Part shown: positions 12,945-25,360 of the stretch, one piece after another | Position numbering within the stretch: the first letter of the stretch is position 1 | Layout of the letters: each line of letters begins with the position of its first letter | NCBI GenBank assembly: GCA_026419785.1 | Contig: JAODTK010005606.1 | Span: 294,838-358,837 of the forward strand | DNA: 64,000 bases | From: Sclerodactyla briareus | Lineage: Eukaryota > Echinodermata > Holothuroidea > Dendrochirotida > Sclerodactylidae | Direction: 5' to 3' | Program-made: the position numbers and the translations under genes | Notes under the pieces: generated by a model | Seen by the model: only the letters and a program-made list of their open reading frames with translations | The model's database searches: none | Told to the model about the DNA's origin: nothing

Positions 12945-13470
12945 CCTTTCGTTGCACAGTTATCATGCTCACAAACTTTCCAGATTTTGACCTCTGTTGA
13001 CCACAGGTGATCTTGGACCTATAGCCCAAAACCAATAGGGATCATGAACTCTAAATTGCAACCTCTTTGACCGAGCCATGAGTTTTCTACATCAATTCGT
13101 TGAACAGATAACGTGATCACGAGTTTTCAGACATTAACATCTGTTGACCTTCGGTGACCTTGGACCTATAATAAGGTTCATCTACTCTACATGGCAACTG
13201 TTCCAGCCAAGTATGAGCTCTCTACGCAATTTGGTTGCACAGTACTGAGGCCCACGTGATTTTTTTATATTTTGACCTAGGACATGTTGACGTTGAGTGA
13301 CCTTGGACCTGAACCAAACCAGTAGGGATCCTCTTCTCCAAATGGCAGCCCCTCCTGCAATTATGAATCTCTCTGCATCGTTTCGCTGCACAGTTCTTGT
13401 GCTCATCAGCTTTTCAAACTTCGACATCTGTTGACCTTTGGTGACCTTAGACCGGACCTTAAAAACCATA
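12945..13470. repeat. Four-copy tandem repeat, about 135-151 bp unit
   Basis: The landmark GTTGCACAGT recurs, slightly changed, at 12951, 13099, 13234 and 13385. Each copy also carries a TTGACC..GGTGACCTTGGACC block followed by an ACCAATAGGGATC-like block. Copies differ by substitutions and single-base indels. The TGACCT hexamers are half-sites for nuclear receptors, discussed under findings. Confidence 0.7.
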
Positions 13471-15947
13471 GGCTCTTCCTGTACATACAGGTCTAATTTG
13501 AACCTAATCGATGTTTGCGTTCTTCAGATATCGTTCTCACAAGAAGGTCCACCATACACACCCATACACGCATAAAAAATGACTGCAAAGTGACCCCCCG
13601 TCTTCGCCAAGCTAAAAGAAGAACCGGAATGTTCAGTTGTGCCCATGAAATGGAGTGTATCAGAACGCAAACAATCCTGGTGCGCTACAAACCTCACGTG
13701 TGTCGGCAAGTCGGTAGACATGCAGTAAGCACGGCTGTAAATTACTACTTAGCTCTTTGCCTGAAAGAGAATTCGGGTCGTTCAGTTTTTCGCCCAGAAA
13801 ATGTTTTTTTTTTCGGTGACCTGGGGGTATATAAGACAATGTCTTGACCAAGGACATCGTCACGTCGCTGAAGGGGAGAGAGGGTGGTGGGGGAGGTGTT
13901 TCACAACTAACAACTTTTGTCAAAATTTGGGCGACCAGTCGGAATTTTTCTTTCATGAAAGGTAGCACTGACTAATTATATTCAGACGTAAAACTTTAGC
14001 AATGGTGTCTGTGTTTCTTCGCCGTTCGATTAATGAATTTGCATTCAAAATAAATTAAAAAAAATGAAAAGGACATATTTTGAAATATATTCCGTCATAT
14101 GATTCCTGCTACGGGTACCCAACGCCTTGAAAATCTAAACATATTGCAAAACCATGCATCCTGATCACGAAGAGCAGTTTTGCAGTTGTGTTATTGCTAG
14201 CAAGATTTTCTCTGCTTCTCGTTTGTGTCGACTAACTAAAGGATTTTATCTGATCATAAAACACATCAAATTCCCTGAACTCGAAACATTGGATGCCAAA
14301 TCGGCCGTGGTGATGGGAGTATTTACAAAAGCTTCACCCCAAAGTTATTCACAATGTTCGCATTCTCTCAGTTAAAGACTCCAGTAATATCATCCCAGTC
14401 ACGGTTGCCTATAGCTGGTGCGTGAAGTTCACTTGAAATAAGTTTTCGTCATCTTTTAAATCGATTTCGAACTCCCCAGTGAAGACTTGGCGCACCCCTC
14501 CTCTTAATAGCGTCACTCTGGCCAAGCTGAGGGCCCAGCATTGAGTTTCGTCGCACTCAGTCCTCTAAACTAGCCACAACTTTTCCTTCCTGTAAAACAC
14601 AACCCTGTTTTCATGCTTAGCATTTCTTACCCCAGTTTTGTAACTGTGCGTTCGAATATATTGCTTTGGAGGAAACGGGCGTATGACGAAGTGCGTGTAC
14701 GACCTGCATGGGTACTCTAGAATGCACACAGTGAACATTCGACAGGCCATGTATGTACCATGAGGCCGCAAGACCAGCGACTTGGGCCAAGGCCCCCCCC
14801 TATATAACAAAATAGAGCTGGACGATCATGAGAGAGTGAGAGCGCATCAACACAACCGCTTCTTCTTCTTCTGTAACTCAATTAATCTTCTAGTTGAATA
14901 GTGTTCATGCACTTTTGTATGCCAGTTCATCAGCTTTAGCTTATACACGGTCCCTGTACCCAGCCATGAGACGCAACACCCCTGCAGCCGTGAGACGCCC
15001 TGAATTCAATTGTAAGGCATTGCGGTTATATTGGTTGGTTGTCGACTTGGCGAACGACCGTAAAAAATCTAGCCCCCTTTGCCACATTTCCAACGTTTTA
15101 TTTTTGTATGTTGAATCCTATTGAGAAATCTCATCGAGCGATTTTATTGTGAGCGATTATACCAGCAATAAAACTGTTATAAACCACCACCGTTTAGGAA
15201 AGCATAGAATATATAGGCACAACGTAGTATCTGCATGCAGTGCGGTTAGATAGTGACCACAGAAGGGGACGTTGCTTCTGCAACCTAAACTCTCATTTGA
15301 CAACACAATCCATACGTACCGGTGTTGGTTTTTTCTGCTACTTGTCTGTATAAGATATATATTTAGAATATAGGTGAACATCTATGTTGAATGTCTCCTC
15401 CACGATAACATAAGTTGGGTATTTATACTTATAGCAACAATGACAAGGAATCGGTACGCATAGCTGCGTTTTTGATCGCATTCAGGGATCGTACCTCCAT
15501 TAGACTCTCCATTGACTTACTTATACACTAAATTGCCTCCGTTTTGCGGTCCCTGGATCCTTGTGTGCCCTACTTGGAGGCCCATGCCGCCATCCTTTTA
15601 AAAGCAATAAGTGTATCATCAATGGCACTTACAAATTACCATACGTTGACCGATTACTTTTTCCATCTAGAGGAGCTCGAAGTAGGCGGATGACTTCCAC
15701 TCGACGTAATTATGTCCGAACACTAGTTTTGGTCCAATTCCTCCTGTGAAGAGTCAAATCGGTTAAAATATACCTGGATTCCCACAAAATTCACACCATT
15801 TGTACTTTCAAATATGCCCTTTCACTTGCAGGCAAAAGCAAACCCATCAGATATCATTAAGTAACAAAAATGGGTTCCAAAAAGTTTTTAGGCACTATAA
15901 TCTCCGCGTAGGAATATCGCTAATGGGCGTCCGTTTCCTTTTCCGTC
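13471..15947. other. Stretch without recognised gene
   Basis: Contains scattered short open frames, a TATATAA word near 13828 and the weak promoter-like site at 14800-14870. No domain, RNA gene or repeat end was recognised. A strong acceptor-like stretch (CCTTTCACTTGCAG) ends near 15831. Confidence 0.4.
14800..14870 (+). promoter_or_regulatory. Possible TATA promoter
   Basis: CCCTATATAACAAAA lies about 30 bp before an initiator-like CATGAGAGAGTG. The surroundings could also be an LTR promoter, but no matching second LTR was seen. Weak evidence only. Confidence 0.2.
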
Positions 15948-16178
15948 ATGGTACTGCAACAAACACCTCGATCGGATATTCATGTGTATCATGGTATGTG
16001 GATCGACATACAGAGGGGGAAAATAATGATGGGGACTATTTCAGTAGAACAGTCAGCTGCATATTATTATATTCAATTTGACCCTAAACTATCAGAGGAA
16101 GTGACGTCCCTGGTACTTGAAATCTCAGACAATTGGGCAAGGAGATTCCATGAGATTTACCAAGGTTTTTTCGATTAA
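15948..16178 (+). CDS. Small ORF, unknown
   Basis: A 76-codon ORF opens at an ATG in good context (G at -3 and +4). The product is mixed in composition, includes GTISVEQSAAYYYIQFD and LEISDNWARRFHEIY, and has no signal peptide or membrane segment. I recognise no family. It could be a single-exon small protein, part of a gene started by the TATA-like site 1.1 kb upstream, or chance, since ORFs of this size are common in this window. Confidence 0.2.
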   Translation: MVLQQTPRSDIHVYHGMWIDIQRGKIMMGTISVEQSAAYYYIQFDPKLSEEVTSLVLEISDNWARRFHEIYQGFFD

Positions 16179-17862
16179 AAAAAGAGAGGAAGTCTTTGAA
16201 AATGAGTAAAAAAGAGGAAGTAGATGCAGATGTGGGGGCAGCTCACCCCCCTCCCTGACGTTTGTGAATAGGTGAAAAGACTAAAATGCTACAAGCATCA
16301 GCCGAAATTGTGGCCAATTACCTGGATTTGACCACAAGCAGACTTTCTTTTGCGCGCTCCGTGCGCAGTCACCTACTCGACTTCAGTGGCCAGCTAGGAT
16401 TTTTTCAATGGGATGGCATGGGGGAGGGGGGGGGAGGGGGGGGGTGGGGGAGCAGTGAGTCGCCGGAATTTCGTCTTGGGTGCCCACAGGGGTACGAGAA
16501 TACTATCTGAGCGGAGCGCCACGATGGTTGGCGGAAGCGAACCGAATTTTTTTAATTGCCTGACCCGAGATGGCTGGAAATGGCCTATCCCGGGGGTTTA
16601 ATGATCATTAGATGATCACAAATTTTGTTATCGATATGGAAAATTTTGACATTTGGTACGGACTCGGTCCTATCGTTGCCCGACTTTAAATTTTCAGCCA
16701 GGAATGTCCGACAATTGCTGCGATAACTACCACCACAGTTGGCGCGAAGCGCGCATTTTTCTCAAGATTTCAGAGCAATCTGAGTAAAATCAGAATCCCA
16801 GCAGAAATTCGGACATTTAGCGGCTTTAGCTCTGTTCCCAGTCATGATACTAAACCGTTATGCCATCGAGAGCAGGGAACATCCGAGTAGTAGCTCACTG
16901 GAGCCACGCGTGAAAATCAGCAGTCTGATTAGCCTAGGATACTGCAGTGCAAAAATTGCACGGGTTGAGAGAGGAATAAACAGCGGACAAAGAGGCTCTA
17001 AGGGTTTGGTAATCCAAGAGAGCGTTGAGTGTAGTTTTCGCTTTCTCAAGTTCATAAAGACATGTGTGTATATATTTACCTAATCTGAGCTATGAGCTGA
17101 GGGCCAATGAGGCAGAAATTTCCCATAAGAGCTGGCAGAGATGCCGGGAAAGACAGGAGAGCAACGGACGAATTCCACACTAGTAGTATCACGCGCGATT
17201 TCTGCACAATTTCCTGCTCTTGTACATGAAAAACAACAAATAGCCAAGTCTATATCAAACTGGTCGTTCGACTACTTAATAAAGAATAGTTTCGAAAATT
17301 ACATTCTCATTTGGGGAGGGGCACACTGGGAGAGGGGGAATGCTTCCGAGGGGTGCTCGTGCCTCCCCACTCCTGGTGGGGGGGGACCGCCACTGGGCTA
17401 GAGATTTCATAATGGCGTTGATTTGAATCTGAAAGGAGAAAGAGACAGCATCGGTTGGTGGGTTTGTACCCAGAAATTCGAGATATAAGGCCTCCTCGAT
17501 GTTAAGAAAAGGCACTACCCAATCTTCCCTGATCTCTTCACTGCCTTAGTTTTTTGTAGGGCGCTATACATGACATGATGCCTTGTTATATTATCCGACT
17601 AAAATTACGCAAATCTAAGGAGGTTGCATAAGTTCCATTGAAGTTGACGAAAGAAAGAAGAAACCATCATTTTTTTGTGGGCACTCAGTAGTAGTTGTGG
17701 GTATAAAACATTTCACTTTGCTTCACCCTGTCTTATTTCTCCATTCTTCGCCCGAGTGCGTCCTCGCGTTCTCGATCTCACTGATTATGCAACTGCCTCG
17801 GAGGCCTGGACAATGTGTTGCCCTAACTGGTTCAAGCCACATGACGTACTATTGGGCAGGAA
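16179..17862. other. Stretch without recognised gene
   Basis: Mostly unique-looking sequence with a G-rich tract at 16421-16452 and short CpG-containing patches (about 16350-16370, 16740-16755). No exon or RNA gene recognised. Confidence 0.45.
16421..16452 (+). repeat. G-rich tract, quadruplex-capable
   Basis: Several runs of five or more G separated by single A or T. Low-complexity sequence that could form a G-quadruplex. Confidence 0.8.
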
Positions 17863-17880
17863 GGGGGGGGGGGGGAGGGG
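17863..17880 (+). repeat. Poly-G tract
   Basis: A G run with one A interruption. A second, similar run lies at about 18168-18190. Confidence 0.8.
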
Positions 17881-18167
17881 ATTCAGGACGTCAGATGATG
17901 CGGATCGGATAAGGATGTTATAGGGCCGGGAGGCTTATAGTAGCCTGGTAGAAACCCGCCTTTGGGTTTTTTAACGGGTTGTAATGTTGTATATTAGCTG
18001 ATTCTGCAGGCTCGGCGGCTTTCAGGAGAGCAGTATCCATTCTTTCGACAAAGGATTGTCGACATAACGTATGTCGAAATTGAGTTAACTCATCATTATG
18101 GCGGGTGTGGGCGGGATCCACCGGAAATCTCATTACACCCCATACTTTTGCCCTGATAGTTTTCAAT

Positions 18168-18190
18168 GGGGTGGGGGGGGGGGGCGGGGC
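18168..18190 (+). repeat. Poly-G tract
   Basis: G run with isolated T and C interruptions. Low complexity. Confidence 0.8.
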
Positions 18191-18291
18191 TTCGACCTCG
18201 ACCAATATTTTATCATCCGAGATACGGAAGCTGATATGAGATGTAACATGAGAGACCGCGAGGGGGGCGGGGGCTCGTGCTTAAAATCTTC

Positions 18292-18422
18292 CCCTTCTCC
18301 CCTTCCTCTCTATTCGCTTCCTCTTCCCTTCCTTTTTCTTTCTTCCCCTCTTCTTCCTTTCTTCTCTTTTTCTCTCTTTCCCTCTTTTCTTGCTCTCCTC
18401 CCCTTTACTTTTTTCCCCCTTT
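18292..18422 (+). repeat. Polypyrimidine tract
   Basis: About 130 bp almost entirely C and T. It is followed by a CpG-rich palindromic patch (GGGGCGCGCGCCCC at about 18453-18466) and then a C-rich run. It gives spurious Ser/Phe/Leu/Pro-rich open frames. Confidence 0.8.
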
Positions 18423-19629
18423 TCTTGTTTTCCCCTCCTCACTTCCGCCAGGGGGGCGCGCGCCCCAAGCCCCCCTCCCCCCTGGATACGCGCCTGGTGA
18501 TAACCAGGAACATGCCTCTTCGGCCTTTAGGAATTTAGGAAAAAATAATGATTGTAACTGCTCGGTATGAAAATTTCAGGACATGTAACAGCTCGAAAGC
18601 CTCAGGAAGTGGATTCCTGGCTATCTAGGCTTTCAGGCTCACAATGAGGCTCACAATTTACTGACACGAATCAATCTGCGCCAACTGATAGTGGCGGCAC
18701 TACTTACCCCCCCCCCCACTGATAACAAACCTGCTACGGATTCGTCCTTAAATTTATAACCCTTGCTCTCTGAGTCTATCCAAAGAATGGCAGATAGAAT
18801 CCAGCCAGAAGGAAACAAAAACCCCTCAATCCAGCTCCGAACTGGAAATGATGAGGCCTCTAGTAGGCCTGACTTTTGTACGGAGAACACTCGGCGGATG
18901 ACATCGAGTGCAAATGGGCTCTGCCACCTTACACCCTAGGTGTCTGTGCATTAAGCACCTGCCTCGTATAGTGGGTTACTAGTCGTAGTCGACAAGACAA
19001 GTCGAGTTACAGCCGTATTAATGGCCTTGAAGGTGCTTTTTTTAATAGGCACGCGAAATATGCGAATACGCGGAAAAAGACATTTTCAGCTCATTTATTT
19101 CTATGGTTTGTTCATGGCACGCGATGGGCGACACAAAGTGCGACTTTTTCTGTGCGGGTCGGCCGACAAAAATGGAATTGTCTTGGTGCAATTCGAATCG
19201 CGTTGTCGCGCGCGAAACGACCGCGAGTTCTGACCAATATGGACGGGCCGAATTGGACAACCGCCATACTAAGCATTTCAGTGATTTGCTGAAAATAGGC
19301 AACATCATGGCAACTCCCTTTATTTTCGCCCTGTCATATAGGCCTGCATAGTCTATTACATCATTCTAACTGCGTCTTATGTCGAATAGTCGCATGATGG
19401 ATTGTGAACGTTTTAAAACCTGCCGGTGGGGAATTTCCCCAAGGTCTCGGGAATCTTCCACACTCGGGTTGGATAGATCTACTCGGGGAATCGACCGACC
19501 CGGGAAATGTATGTGTTAGCCTTCTTTTTACCCAACCCAGGCATGAAAACCTACCTGATCCAACGTCATCGATGTCATGTCATGTTAGTAAACCCAGTCA
19601 CTTATGCATGTCTCGATCTAAAAACAAAT
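18423..19629. other. Stretch without recognised gene, CpG-rich patch
   Basis: About 19050-19260 is dense in CG and CGCG words, unlike its neighbours, and resembles the body of CpG-rich DNA-transposon remnants rather than an exon. A poly-C run lies at about 18707-18718. No inverted ends were located. Confidence 0.35.
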
Positions 19630-21909
19630 AGTGAATTTCACTCCATAGTGGTTCACCAGCACACTCGAAAGGTAGAGTGAATTTCACTCTAATCGAGTGA
19701 AATATCACTCCATAATGGGCAAGATTCCGCGCCAATGGAGTGAAATGCGCTTTGACATGGAAGTAGTGATGATCACTCGTGCTAGTCTCGATGAAAACAT
19801 TGGAGTTTTCAGTCAGCACACTTCGAATTCCACTTTAGAAAGGTGAAGTATTACCAGTGCTGAGACTCGAGTACGGTCTCGGTCTGAGACCGGTATCGAG
19901 TCCTTGTTTTCAGGGACTCGGACTCGGACGCAAGTTCAATGATCGGACTTGGACTCAACCCAAAGGACTCAGGGACTCAGACTCGAGTCCGGACTCCAGT
20001 CCTCTATTTTTACAAATACAGAAACTTTTGATTTTACGATTGTACAAGGCAATCAAAATAATACGCACGACGCGTTATCAAAAAGTAGCCCAATCTGTTC
20101 CCACATACTTCCGACTGCCGAGTCTAATCACTGGAGGGAAATTACACCATTCTTTCTCACATGCTCGCAGTTTGCCGGTCACGTAATCAATATGAGATAA
20201 CAGAATTACTGCTAACGAAAAACTACTGGTGCCCGAAAAGTTTGCTAGTAGTTAGAAAAAAACTGTTTGCATGATAAAGATATCCATATTTTTTTTAACG
20301 AACCAAATGAATGTGACCAGGTACCTACTAACGAACGGTACAAAATTTTCCGTTTATAATGATAACATAACACACGAAAATTACACAATCTGGAAACACT
20401 GTTTTCGGTGAGATTTATTAGCAGGCTTCACCTCAAACTTGTGCCAAGGTAAGTTAGGATACTGTCTTAGCATGTCTTTCATATTCTGTGACCGTAACCG
20501 ACAGTGGGGTATTCTACTTTCGGCGACATGGTAAATCAATGTGAATCTAAAATTCATTGGGGTGCAGTTGCTTTTGTCCCCCGCGAACATTTGAAGTAAA
20601 TTTCGAATCTCTTGACCAGTAAAAGTAGACCGGCTGTAGTTTATTCCTATTCTACGACCCGAAATCAAGAATATCCAACGATTGGAGATATCTATATCTC
20701 TAAGATCTATATCTTGGTATCTCTCTAAACAGTTAGTAACTAAGAGCTAGGGTAAATCTATTGCGATGTTCAATCGAAGTAAAATGCATTGCGTACCATA
20801 CACAGAAGATTGACAGTGCGTGCTATTGTAGTTCCACGGAGACGCAATACAAAACCACGAGTGCCAAACCGGAGGGGTTATGCGCGTGTGACATGGCGTT
20901 CTCCAATGCCAACGAGCGACGGTTCGTTTCAGCTCGTTTTGTATTCCGTTGAGTCAGTACGCCCTCTGAAGAGCGAGTATACTGAAAGCCGGATCTGCGC
21001 CGTTGTAAACATAAATTCCAAGGACTCACGCAACCTTACATTCGCGTTCAAAAAGTACTGCGATTACTTAAAAGGCCAGCAAATCGAGCAAGTATTGATG
21101 TTGTGTACTCTGAACAAGCTGACTGTTATGCAAAAAATAATAGTCCGCTCAGTGATTGGGATTAACCAATCAGAATCCTGTATTTGCAATAACTGATGGC
21201 TTGGGGTTGTAGAAATCCTATAGAACGAATAGTGACGTAGTGTATAGATAAGCCATGTGAAGAAAAAGAGGGATTCACAGGTAGGGGCGGAATGCGGTTC
21301 AATGATTGAGGAAAGCTCCATAAGTAAAAGAAAAGTAGATGAATGTGAAGAGAGCAATTTCATTCTCTATGCTTTTCAAGAGTGCTAGTTGAATGCATGG
21401 CAATCGATATTTTACAAATTAATTTTCAAATAATAATGTTCATATTTTTATTGGAATGTGCCTGTACGCTCCAGGGAGTCCAGGGCTACAAGACAAACTC
21501 TTGCACCCAAAGTAAGTCATTATTGCCTGTACTCTCTGCTATATAGTAAATCAGTAGACCTCTGATATCGGCACATCCTGAGGTAGACCAGCTCTATTAA
21601 AGTTCTCGTTATGTCAGGTATATTGTCGATCAGTAGCCGCTGTATTCAAAAAAAAATTGCCCTTAATTTGTAAAATATAGTTAAAGTCAAATTTGCATAA
21701 GATCGAGGACTCGACTCGGACAATGTGACTCGCTCGGACTCGGAAGCCGATGACTCGGGACTCGGACTCGGATATGTGACTCGGACTCGGAACTGGATGA
21801 GAGGACTCGACTCCAGCACTGAGTATTACTCTATAGTGGGCGATTGAGGATGATTTTCTACAATGGAGTGATGTTCACACCGCACACTTCATGGGAGTGA
21901 AATCACTCT
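19630..21909. mobile_element. Palindrome-rich MITE, split by a hAT element
   Basis: The left end has AGTGAATTTCACTCC; the right end is the inverse pattern GGAGTGAAATCACTCT. The left part repeats the palindrome GAGTGAA..TTCACTC several times (about 19630, 19675, 19699, 19733). Removing the inserted hAT element (19855-21821) and one copy of its target duplication leaves an element of about 305 bp. Non-coding; superfamily not assigned. Confidence 0.6.
19855..21821. mobile_element. Non-autonomous hAT-type transposon
   Basis: Flanked by a perfect 8-bp duplication AGTATTAC at 19847-19854 and 21822-21829. The ends are CAGTGCTG and CAGCACTG, followed inward on both sides by ACTCG/GACTCGG-rich sequence. 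An 8-bp duplication with CAG-type ends is the hallmark of the hAT superfamily. No transposase frame was recognised in the 1967 bp, so it is probably non-autonomous; a 95-codon minus-strand frame at 20381-20668 has no recognised domain. Confidence 0.8.
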
Positions 21910-22399
21910 TTTGTTTTAGAGTCAGGTCTCCAGTTCTTTAGAATTTAAAAATTCAAATAGGGGCCCATAGGCCTATAGGCCCATAGCCTCAGTACAGCCG
22001 TTATGTGTGGCACTGCGTCTCCTCGTTTCTTCTTCAATACGGAGGTATATCCTGTGGCAATCATGACAATTCTTGCCTAAATGATGGCCTTACGAGCTCT
22101 CGTGGATATTACGAGCGTCATTATTCTTGTTCCGTTTTCGCGCTTAAATAGCACTAAATATCCGCTCATCTAGTTCTGGTTCCCTGCCGGCGAATTTTAT
22201 TCCGCGAGTCTCGATCGCGGGCTAGTAAATACGCAGGTTGACACGCGACACGCCGTTCGGGAAATCGCATGTAGATTCGCTTATGCGCCTATTCAGAGGC
22301 ATTCGCGTGGCTAGTAAAAGCCGGCTGGAACCTGTATTAGAGAAATGAAATAATAATCGATGCACACATGGAAGTCTTGAAACCGTGAATACCACTGAC
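21910..22399. other. CpG-rich non-coding stretch
   Basis: Starts with a palindromic GGCCCATAGGCCTATAGGCC word near 21962. 22140-22330 is CG-dense (CGCG words), similar in style to 19050-19260. No exon seen. Confidence 0.4.
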
Positions 22400-23600
22400 C
22401 TAATCGGTAGTAGTAGTCGTGTAGGTTGGGCCGTCTATCCGACATGCTCACTGATCAACATCCGCCACGTATCACGATCTGCGCAAGGTTTATTGCTTCC
22501 TCGAAACTGTTAATGTGATGTCCTTGAATGCGATTTGTTTTTCCGAGCAAAAAGTAGTCACATGTCTGCCCAACGGCTTAGTAGTAGGTCTCAATGCTTC
22601 CTTCAGAGCGATCTTCGCCGGAGCTTCTTTTGGAGTCGCGCGATCCGTGACCAAAAAAATCTAAACGGCGTTGTGCACAACGGACAAAAGACCAAGGGAT
22701 TTTATTGGTCACATCATAGAGTTCGTCGTTTGGTATCCAATGTTATTGGTCCATCTGAGGTTGAGGGGTGAACATTGCGGGTATAGTTCTTTGAAAGTGT
22801 CATTTTGTGATCAAGATCTTCCGTTGTACCCCACATTCACAATTATACAGAAAAAATACTCTGTATAAGGGCCTCGAAAATCCGGAGTTTGATGACTTGT
22901 GTACTTATTCGTCTGCTCTTGAAATTGTGATAGTGTTGAAGCATGTTGGTTATACCAATTCTTCTGTTGATGTCTTCTGCGGTTCCTAACAAAATCATAC
23001 ATATTTTACATGCTTCCAAACTTTCCATTGCCATTTTTGTGATTGAGAATTCTCAGTTTTCGTGCTGATTATTTTTAGATTTCTCTTGTCAGTTTCTCAA
23101 GTCACTCGCTTTCTTTCCGAGTGGTCTTGTAATATAGTTTCAGTCGATGCACAGAGATATCATCAGCGGATTGTTGGTCCACGTGAAAAAGTTGTCGGTA
23201 TTACTATTTGCCGCTGTAGCATTGAGCAACGAACTGAGATGGTGGATACTGAATAAAATGTCATTTTATCCGATTTCAAAGAGTGGCCAGGTATGTTATA
23301 AAAGAATAATGCACTCGCACTGGCACCCTGGGGGACGCGATGTTCGTGCTGAAAGGATTTCCTAGTTTGCGTCTAATTTGCCGTGTATGAAAAAATTGTT
23401 CAGTAATAGTGAAATGAGATAGAGTCGTCGCTCTCGAGGAACTGTTGCAAATCATTTATTAGTGTGCCTCTTGAATGGTATCGAACGCCTTACTCATGTC
23501 CAGCAAGAGGAAGGTTGTGTTATTCCTATTGAAAGTTACGGGCTTTGCAGCTTAAAATTTTGAAAGCGACACGAGCTCGGCAGTGCATAGACCTGAGGTA
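22400..23600 (-). pseudogene. LINE reverse transcriptase and C-terminal region, broken
   Basis: LDMSKAFDT holds the first catalytic Asp. RVPQGAS is the PQG block. The catalytic YADD box appears as SADD at 23153-23170, with the Tyr lost. EDINRRIG, LRIFEALIQSIF, RRLDFFGH and ADRDTWRML mark the thumb and connector typical of LINE proteins. Frame changes occur between most blocks. The recognisable protein ends near a TAGTAGTAG trinucleotide run (plus strand, about 22409-22418), which may mark the 3' end. Confidence 0.8.
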
Positions 23601-24799
23601 TAGGCTGTGGGTTGACGGGAAGTATGTCCATCAATGAGGGGGCGGATTCTCCTTGTAATACAAGTTGCGAGGATTCCTCAGGGTTTGAAAGAAGATCACA
23701 GGTCTTAATTTTCGTGGTGGGCCTAGTTTTTCTGTTTTTGAAAATGGTTGTTGTTAAGATTCCTTGTTCAATTTTATTGGATTCATTCGGTCGGCTATGT
23801 TATCAGTATATCAGCTATGTATTTATGGGTGGGCAGGGGGGGCATATTTCAGATGTTCAGCTGTGATTGGTCACAACCTGGGGATTTAGTATTTTTAATG
23901 ATGCAAACCGCTCGTTTAATTTCATCATCACAAATGGTTTGCTTGTTGTCCTGGAAGCACGTTTGGTTTTGGGTCTGGGTTGTTACAGTTGAAAGTTGTT
24001 TTCAAAATGTTGGTGATTCTTTAATTTTTGCATCTGTATCTCCAACGATTTCATCATCAATTCTAATTGAAATGGATCATTCTTCTTTTTTGTTGCACTA
24101 CTTTTATGGCCTTAATGAAGCGATGAGAGTCATCCTTACTATGTTCAATTTCAGTAATTTCGTCATAGTTTTGTTGATGTGTGCTTTGACTAGTGAATGC
24201 TGTTTTTTTTGATTATTTATTTTCCTTTAGTTTTTAACTCTCTCAGTCTTATGATGTCGTTACAGTGTCGATTTGAAGTTGAGATCTTTCTGTTTTTGGA
24301 TAGGTTCTGCTGTTCAGTATATTGAAACGAACTTTCCTGTGGGTGTTTATGTTTTCAGAATTGTATAGGCAAATTGATGGAGTTTATTCCAGTTAGCTTG
24401 AGGACGTCAGAAAAATTTGCTTCATTCAGAGCCTTGTTTACACTTTCATGGTAGTCAATTTGGTTTGATTAAGATGAACTTGAATTACTACTTCAAACTT
24501 CCTCATTGACTGGAAAATTTTCTTCTCGTTGAGCTGTTTAGGGTGATGAAACTACTTATAATTGATGTAGTGATCAGTGTGATATGGAGGACATTGTATG
24601 GCCTCGAGCGTCGGTGTAATAGATTTGAAGTTAAGGGGCTATGATATAGTCAATTTGACTTCTGATAGGAATTCTGTGCTATTAGGTATGAATACTCGTA
24701 TAGTGTTGGATATGCTCAAGTTGTGCTGGTAGAAAGTTACAATTACATAAGTAGAGATTGTTTCCGCACAATGGATCTGTTACAGTTCACCATGTGTAT

Positions 24800-25320
24800 T
24801 GGTTTACCTGTGTATTTCCGATGTGTTTTGGAGGAGGGGTTGGATGAAGCCGAATTTCGCGTTAAAATCACCACATATTATAATGGCCTTTTTGTTTAAT
24901 GTATTCACTAGGTTTTCTAGATGTGATAGAAAATTTCTGTTCTTCAGGATTCTTGTGAGTAACACCGAGGTGGGGCATATGGGCATCTATAATATGTAAA
25001 GGGTGGACTTGATTTTGATAAGTTCTATAAACTGTCAAAGAGCAAGGCGATCTGATAATGGTTTTGGAAATACAATCAATTTCTTCTCTTAACAAAGAAA
25101 CCTGCTCCGTGATAGGAATTACTACAGGCACCTTTGAAAAAAGTAATGAAATTGTGGGTGTCTACCTTGCCACTGTAGTATCTTGATGTCGTCTGGTCCT
25201 TTAATTTTTGTCTCTTGGATGGCGGTGAAACGGGTTGTATTTCGCGAGGTCTTCAATAAGTTCCATTTGTTTGTCTTTCTTTGTCAGTCCACGACAGCGA
25301 TAGTGCCAATTTTAAAAGTG
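24800..25320 (-). pseudogene. LINE endonuclease domain (EEP fold), broken
   Basis: The amino part of the LINE ORF2. RGLTKK near 25300 and QETK at about 25207-25219 match the second conserved block of APE endonucleases, where the Glu binds metal. GDFNAKFG at 24849-24872 carries the conserved Asp and Asn of the GDFN block. Between them lies a typical block with an HIIDAHMPH stretch. At least three frame changes occur across about 500 bp, so the copy cannot encode an active enzyme as given. Confidence 0.8.
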
Positions 25321-25360
25321 TGTCCGTTGGTCCGCATTCCATAACGATTAGAACGATCCA

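Larger units (their letters stand above)
22400..25360 (-). mobile_element. Decayed APE-type LINE, about 3 kb, endonuclease plus reverse transcriptase
   Basis: Read on the minus strand, this holds the usual order of a non-LTR retrotransposon ORF2: apurinic-type endonuclease, reverse transcriptase, then a C-terminal connector. Recognisable motifs run in order from RGLTKKDKQ and QETKIKG (about 25310-25200), through GDFNAKFG (24849-24872), LLLDMSKAFDT (23478-23510), RVPQG (about 23322-23340) and ADDIS (23153-23167), to EDINRRIG (22953-22980), RRLDFFGH (about 22650) and ADRDTWRML (about 22450-22485). Many frameshifts and stops break the frame. No LTRs flank it. The clade is not assigned; the organisation fits the Jockey/RTE/CR1 side of LINEs. 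Confidence 0.85.

Noticed and set aside
18098-18570. Two overlapping plus-strand frames of 97-146 codons
   Set aside because: Produced by the polypyrimidine tract and G runs.
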